Shown here: positions 58,230 to 64,000 of the stretch, piece after piece | Numbering within the stretch: the stretch's first letter is position 1 | Layout of the letters: the number at the start of each line of letters is the position of its first letter | Origin: Epiperipatus broadwayi | Taxonomy: Eukaryota > Onychophora > Udeonychophora > Euonychophora > Peripatidae | Reading direction: 5' to 3' | Assembly: GCA_028023455.1 (NCBI GenBank) | Contig: JAQFVV010000181.1 | Span: 2,412,670-2,476,669 of the forward strand | DNA: 64,000 bases | The notes under the pieces: generated by a model | Databases searched by the model: none | What the model was told of the DNA's origin: nothing | The model's input: the letters and a program-made list of their open reading frames with translations, nothing else | Program-made: the position numbers and the translations under genes

Positions 58230-58385
58230 AGATTGGCCAATAGAGGGTGTTCTAGATATGTAAATCACGTGACATTTTTAAATTGTTGTAACATCTTGAT
58301 ATGGTTCAATTTTGAACGAAAGTCGATTTGATAGAAATAAATTTTTAATTTAATTATATAGCTGTCAATTAAATTGATTATATTC
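58230..58385 (+). repeat. End of a TIR element related to 44381-44901
   Basis: TAAATCACGTGACATTTTTAAATTG, AACATCTTGATATGGTTCA and TTTGAACGAAAGTCGATTTG match, in reverse, the left sub-terminal region of the 44.4-kb element (AAAAGTCACGCGATTTA, AAGATG, TCGATTTTCGTTCAAAA). The opposite end was not found. Confidence 0.6.
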
Positions 58386-59565
58386 AGTTCAGGAGAAAAT
58401 ATATAAATATTTACGTATATATATATAATGAAGACAGACTAAAAATGACAAGACAATCTCTGACCTAATATATGGTTAGTAGTAACATTTAAAGTGAATG
58501 ATGTTATAGATCAAAGTGCAGCCAGCTTAATTTTTATAGTTCAAACTGTAGTATATACATAAACATGCCATGGATATACCTATACTTCTTAATATTCTGT
58601 TAGTTTGATGAAGTATTTATTATAACTGATACTCTAGATTTAAGTCTCAATATAGATGATCTTATTTATGAGATCAATCTAAATTCATAATCAAATAAAT
58701 AAACAAGTTATTCATGGCATCAAACTTATTTTACAAGTTTTTTAGAACTAAAGAGTATTTAAAACGCAACTGCCACTATTGTGACAAATGCAATTAAGAA
58801 AGATAACGCTAGAAGTTTACATCTTAAGTGACTAACCATAAAGATATAAGAAATATTTCTGTAAGATAAATTCACCTACATTTTCTTAAATTTTATTTTA
58901 ACATGCCCCATGCTAAATGATATTTTCTAATGCTTTTCTTTCCTTAATAAATAAAATCAAGTACATTTAGTAATATGAGTGTTTAAATATGTTTTAATGT
59001 TCCGATGCTATTAACTTCCATTTTCAAAATATTTAATATTATTGAATAGAAATGATTGTAATGAAATTTATACTTGTTGATAATCATAAATCTTTCAATT
59101 AACAATTTAAACTTGATTCACCATACAATTTGAAAGTAAAGCTAAATTCTGTTTTGTTATTCAGAAAGAAATCCTAATGATAAAATCACACATTATAATA
59201 AACTAGGCTTTAATTATTTTTTAAACAGAATTTTTTTTAATAGATAGTTAAATTATTTAACTAAAACACAAAAATACTTATGAATCGTGTAGTTCCAAAT
59301 TCCAGAAATAGGTTCTAAATAATAATGGTAGTTATATAATAAATAGAAAGCTCTTGTGCCACCAAAAATGATATTAATCTAGGAGACATTACTGCTTCTA
59401 TTCATGACACTAATAAATAAAATAAATACTGAATTTGTAGCTTCTGCATACATATGGTATATTGGTTTAAGGAGATATTATTTTAATTAATATTCAAGTC
59501 TGATATACACATCTAGTCTCTAATATTTAATTTTTATGTGCACCTTCTGTCTCTTTATATATATT
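58386..59565. other. AT-rich DNA without recognised gene
   Basis: No recognised feature. Confidence 0.4.
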
Positions 59566-60150
59566 GTAACCCAAAGTTCAAGTCGCAATCGGGAAGGAGC
59601 AAAAGCAGCCGGGATGAGGTGAGTGTGGTTTATGTGGAGCACTTTTAATAATGGTTGCACACTAACAAAAAGTAAATTAAAATAAATGCACGTTTATTTT
59701 CCAAATAAAATAAGCAATTAATTTATCTAGCGTCGCCGTATTTACAATTATATTACATTCAAATATCAGCCTTTCAAGCTAATTGAGCACACGCCTTTTG
59801 AGAGTGTTAAATAAATGAATACTTTCCTCTTCAATCCAAGATATAGTATTTATGCAGGAATAAAAAGGATCCTCTTATTCCTACAACTCAAATTCCTTTA
59901 TATGAGCAAATCTGAAGAACTGTTGAGGAGAGCGTGAATAGAATTCTCACTTTAAATTACTATTTACGATGTTTTTTGCTGAATGACGTCGGTGAAATTA
60001 CTTAGAATTTACTAAACGTCATTCTTACTGAAACTTAATTATGAGTAAATAAGCAATTAATTTATCTAGTGCCATGTTTACAATTATATTACATTCAAAT
60101 ATCAGCCTTTAAAGGCTGATATTTGAATGTAAAATAAAATAAATAAATTA
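59566..60150 (+). repeat. LTR-like or composite repeat with duplicated block
   Basis: Begins TGTAACCCAAAGTTCAAG, like many LTR starts, with a less AT-rich leader. The block AAGCAATTAATTTATCTAG...TTACATTCAAATATCAGCC occurs at 59710-59790 and again at 60051-60110, about 345 bp apart. No matching second LTR was found, so a solo LTR is only a possibility. Confidence 0.4.
60091..60130. repeat. Perfect 40-bp palindrome
   Basis: ACATTCAAATATCAGCCTTT is followed immediately by its exact reverse complement, with no spacer. The left half is the end of the duplicated block described for 59566-60150. Confidence 0.95.
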
Positions 60151-63100
60151 ACTATTCTAGAATTTAATAATACATTAAAATTTAAGAACAATATTTTTTT
60201 TCTGAACATTCTTATAGATATACGATAGTAATCTTACTGTATTCTTATATGTGTATTGAAACAGTAAGGTCTGCTTTGCAGATCTTCGTTTCACCTTTTA
60301 TCACCTATTTCCTACCCTCATACCTTAGTTTGAACCCCAATCTATCGTAGTGTGTCTGCAATATGCTTATATACCGAAAATCCCACCTAATTTTAAACCA
60401 TGAGTACAATGCTTGTATTATATATATATAAGTCATTCCCAAATAAATAAAAGGTTATACATTATGTATATGTTCACATAATTTTGATTTATTAAAAAGT
60501 AGGTTATATAAGTCGTAATTGTGCACACACTATGATATGCATTTTAAAAACATATCAAAATTATAAATTGTTAAAGTTATTTTGTTTGAATCTATTTACA
60601 AATATATTACTGTCGTAATATATTTTGATTTAAAATAAAATTCATTTAGTAAATATTCGTTTAGTAAATAGATTCAAATATTGCAATTTAAAAAGTAAAA
60701 TAATTTTCGTTTAATTTAATAAAAGTCATTCCAAATATTTCTTTAAAATAAATGAGGGACAATAGTTTAATTAGTTAATGTTATATAAGTTTATCTAAAA
60801 AACAGCAGCTGTCCACTTAAGGTTTTCTTTAATTAGTAAAAGTAATTTTTAATTAAATCTAGTTTGTAATTCGAATGTCGACAGGGAAAGTAACAAAAGA
60901 AATTAATTAATGTTGAATTCCTTTAGAAATTCGGATGATTTAATTACAGCTGATAAGTCCGATATTTTTGTAATGCTCCAGGGCAGTTCTATTGTTAAAT
61001 TCTACTATAAAAAGGAGGTTTTTCTTTTGTTCTCCAGTTGTTCTTCTAATGTTTCTAAGAGAAATCATTCTGAGGTCTAATGGGTCTAACCAAAATTATT
61101 GTAGTAATTTGTAAATCTTGACATGACAGAGTAGAGTGCAAGAAGGCTATTTCTCTCCGAAATGGTCATATGCTGCCATAGACCATCGGAAGTTATCACA
61201 TGGGGAACCCCGGAACTGCTGCTGCTGCCAAAAATATGAAAATTTCCAGATTTTGCTGTTAAATTATATAAAAACCTGCCGACCATCAATCTACCTAAAA
61301 TGCTTCTCCAGAGGTAACCCTAAATTAACCCAAGAGCTCTTGTGATTCCTAACTAACATGCTATAGCTATTCTAAATTGTTTTTCTTTTATTTCACATAA
61401 CTTTATTATGTACTTCTTTAAAGTGTTCAAATATAATCAACCGTTTTGCTCTATCCTTGGGTTAATATTTTCTATTTATAAAGCTTTCTTTTATTTTATT
61501 ATGATAATGTGTCAGAATTGTCTTTGACCGAGTGAACTATTTCCTTTATTGAAAGTAAGACACCGCTATTAAGGCATATTTTAAATTTATAATTTTCCAA
61601 TTTTATTATCTTGCAAATCACTCATTCGAGGGTGATTCTATTCTTTAATATATAATATAATCACATAGTTTAAAATCTACATGTTATTGATTTTAATCTA
61701 ATATGAGAGTATGTGCGAGGTCAATGATTAAATGTGTCCCCTAATGCATGATTGCATATATAAATCTATACTTACTTTTCAAACCCACAAGCATGCATTT
61801 TCCTATTTTAATTACCGTGTTCTACTTTAATTATAAAGTTCATCATTGACGTCGAGAATGTGCGGACCCTTTTAAATGAATTTTGGGGAATTTGATTGGG
61901 CATTTCTCTTAATCCGAGTAAAACCCATTCAGTATGTTTTTATATACACTAGTCTCATATTGCTGGTAAATGAATTGGTTGTTGAGACTGCTTTGTTTTA
62001 TTTTTCCAAGGATATCTTTACACGGCAAAGTCCGTTCTTTTCGTATATTGCAAGTTTCCAGGCAGAGTGTGTTCCAAATGACACACCTGGGAATTAAACG
62101 CAATTGTCACACAGTCGCTAAGTTTCGGCTGTTCATAAAATACTTTTCTACGGGTTAGCAGCGAGATGCTCTCCATAATTATCCGGATCTTCAATATTAT
62201 TTTATTTTATATTTATTTTACAAAGCATCCGTGACTTAAACGTGTCACACCCTCCAACTTTAATAAATTCATTATCAGCAATACTGACCTCCCAATGCAA
62301 TTCTATTATTATTATTCTCAAATAAATGCTTTGATCACATTCCCACTTTGTTGCTTAGTAAGCTTTAGTCCATGCTATTCTCGAAATCAATAAATATTTT
62401 AGAACACTTAATTTTCAAATATTTTCTTAAACTTGTATAATTACTCAAAACACCTCACACATGTTCCTATCTCGTCAAGCACATTATCGTAATGCTATTA
62501 GCCCGAGGAATAGAATATATCACTTTGTTTTAAAGTCTTTTTGTCAGTTGTGGGGATAAAATGCCAACAATTATTTAATACGCGTCCCTGTCTCATATAA
62601 ATAGACAGTGGGGTTATATATATATAATTTATATGAATAAATTTTGTGAAATTATTTAAAACTAAATTTGATCTCTTATTTTATTTGATTCCTATCACTG
62701 TCTCGATCTATATATATATTTCTGCATTTCTTTTGTAAATCCATAGACGTTAATTAGCCACCCAAACTTCCTTTAGGATAGAGTCTTTTGTTTCTCCCTG
62801 ACCACCAGGCACCGGTCAAAGGTCATACTAGTAGTGGCATCAGATGCGTTGTCACGTAGATGGCACTGTGAAATTTGGGCTTTAGATTCGAACTTAGTAT
62901 ATCTAGAAGGCAATCCCTCCTAGAATGTTTAGTTTCGTGTCTGGGGTTTGAATTCTGCAGTGTGTTAGCGCGATAGACGATTCTGACTGTTACAGTATAT
63001 ATATATTATGTTGGGATATCTCTTGCATAAAGAACTACTTTAATACAAATTTAATATGCATTTTAAATAAGACAGCAAGTTAACTCTCTCTCATTTCTAA

Positions 63101-63204
63101 ATTAAATATTAATGTTCAATTTATTATTTATCTCAGTGTTATTAACTAAATCAATCTTGATCATTTAATTTAAAAGATATATAGATTTAAAATTTATTAA
63201 GTTA
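60151..63204. other. DNA without recognised gene
   Basis: Slightly less AT-rich between 61.0 and 62.2 kb and near 62.75-63.0 kb, but no open frame or repeat family was recognised. If host exons exist in this window, 61.0-62.2 kb is a place to look. Confidence 0.35.
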
Positions 63205-63305
63205 TACTAGTAATATTTACTAAGGCAATAACCTAAAGCACGTGCGGTTGAAAATTCGAAGGTAGGGACCTCTACAGGTCTTAACCACAAGCTTATGCAT
63301 TATAC
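63205..63305 (-). repeat. Conserved ~85-bp MITE-like repeat, copy 2
   Basis: Reverse-oriented copy of 37227-37317. AATATTTACTAAGGCAATAA, CCTAAAGCACGTGCGGTTGA, GAAGGTAGGGACCTCTACAG and GTCTTAACCACAAGCTTA match the first copy in reverse complement with few differences, although flanks are unrelated. Contains a short GACCT/AGGTC hairpin. Non-coding. Confidence 0.75.
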
Positions 63306-64000
63306 TAGGTATAATGAATATAAAAGGAAATTTTGTTGTACATCACCTGACTTACTACTTTCTATTTCAGATAGCAATAGTAATAATAAAAGGTGCATAT
63401 ACATTTAATAAATGAATATGTAATTTAATAGCTTGGAAGTATTTTTTTTATTTCAAAAATATGCTAAGACGATGATTTTAGTAATGACACACAAATGTAT
63501 TTAAATATAACAATTGCTTTATTATAAATAACAAGTATATAAACAAAAATAATATAATTATAAGCGAAGAATAATAAACATAATTTAGTAACAAAATTGT
63601 TTACAATATTAATAAATATTATAGTTTATTCTCCGTGAATAAGCTGATTTTGAGTTGCAAAGACATAGCACTCTATTGGAGAGGGTTGAATAGTATTAAG
63701 TCAAAATCTAATATTGCTTACAGGAGGATGCAGTATTTTATAATGTCCTTAATCATCTTTGTAACAATAATTAATAAATTATCAACCACATTCTATAAAA
63801 GTTGGCTAGTTCTTAAACTTTTATAGAGTAAGCAAAATTCTTTACATAGTATCCCTAAATGATCCACAAAATACCTAGCTTCACTTGTTATAACATTTAT
63901 ATCCTTTACCAAAACGACATGCTATACTTCTTATATTATTAAAAGTTTAAATAATTAATTAGGAGAATACCTGGAGTAACAAATATGATTTATTTTATTG
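63306..64000. other. AT-rich DNA without recognised gene
   Basis: No recognised feature up to the window end. Confidence 0.4.

Noticed and set aside
59566-60150. Full LTR retrotransposon
   Set aside because: Only an LTR-like start and a duplicated block are visible; no PBS, PPT, TSD or coding region was found.
62760-63010. Possible further SINE (less AT-rich block ending GTTACAG before TA repeat)
   Set aside because: No convincing A/B box pair, tail or second copy in the window.

Overview
The window is gene-poor, strongly AT-rich DNA of a eukaryote, almost certainly an invertebrate animal. This is inferred from the mobile elements: an APE-type RTE/BovB-like LINE with a (GAT)n tail, Penelope-like elements (PLEs) with GIY-YIG domains, tRNA-derived SINEs, a Ty3-like TRIM and abundant (TA)n tracts. 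I see no exon of a recognisable host gene. Every coding stretch I can identify belongs to a retroelement, and nearly all are frameshifted, truncated or inverted. No species call is justified.

Layout. 1-9.2 kb: AT-rich filler with four copies of a tiny tRNA-only SINE (S1) and a LINE 3' relic. 9.2-12.5 kb: a fold-back tandem element, PLE ends in (TA)n, a 202-bp tandem repeat, and a complete TRIM (two 583-bp LTRs, 140-bp interior, PBS, PPT, 5-bp TSD). 13.6-16.5 kb: a hammerhead-bearing inverted repeat and a twin-primed LINE with 15-bp TSD. 17.5-18.5 kb: a near-perfect 0.9-kb PLE palindrome. 19.6-30.3 kb: relics of RTE, PLE and LINEs and two ribozyme or fold-back loci. 30.4-33.4 kb: the most complete RTE-type LINE, with a damaged catalytic YADD box. 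33.4-39 kb: SINEs, a hAT end and short repeats. 39.4-49 kb: a nested PLE district (PLE-II and PLE-III), each split by a hammerhead-ribozyme tandem element with a 13-14 bp TSD. 49-53 kb: repeats and a Ty3/gypsy pol relic. 53.7-58.1 kb: RTE and LINE relics, one LINE nested in another with TSD, and an inverted ribozyme element. 58.1-64 kb: mostly plain AT-rich DNA with MITE-like pieces and a perfect 40-bp palindrome.

Main discovery. Several unrelated-looking repeats share one architecture: a head-to-tail multimer of a short unit (about 310, 343, 369, 448 or 457 bp) with one end folded back as an inverted partial copy, flanked (where readable) by 10-14 bp direct repeats. At least three families carry a hammerhead self-cleaving ribozyme (HHR) per unit, with CUGAUGA, GAAA, a short palindromic stem III and a long bipartite stem I. 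This fits retrozymes: small circular self-cleaving RNAs copied more than once around the circle and inserted by LINE- or PLE-type target-primed reverse transcription with twin priming. The resident LINEs and PLEs show matching inversions and target-site duplications, so they are candidate mobilisers.
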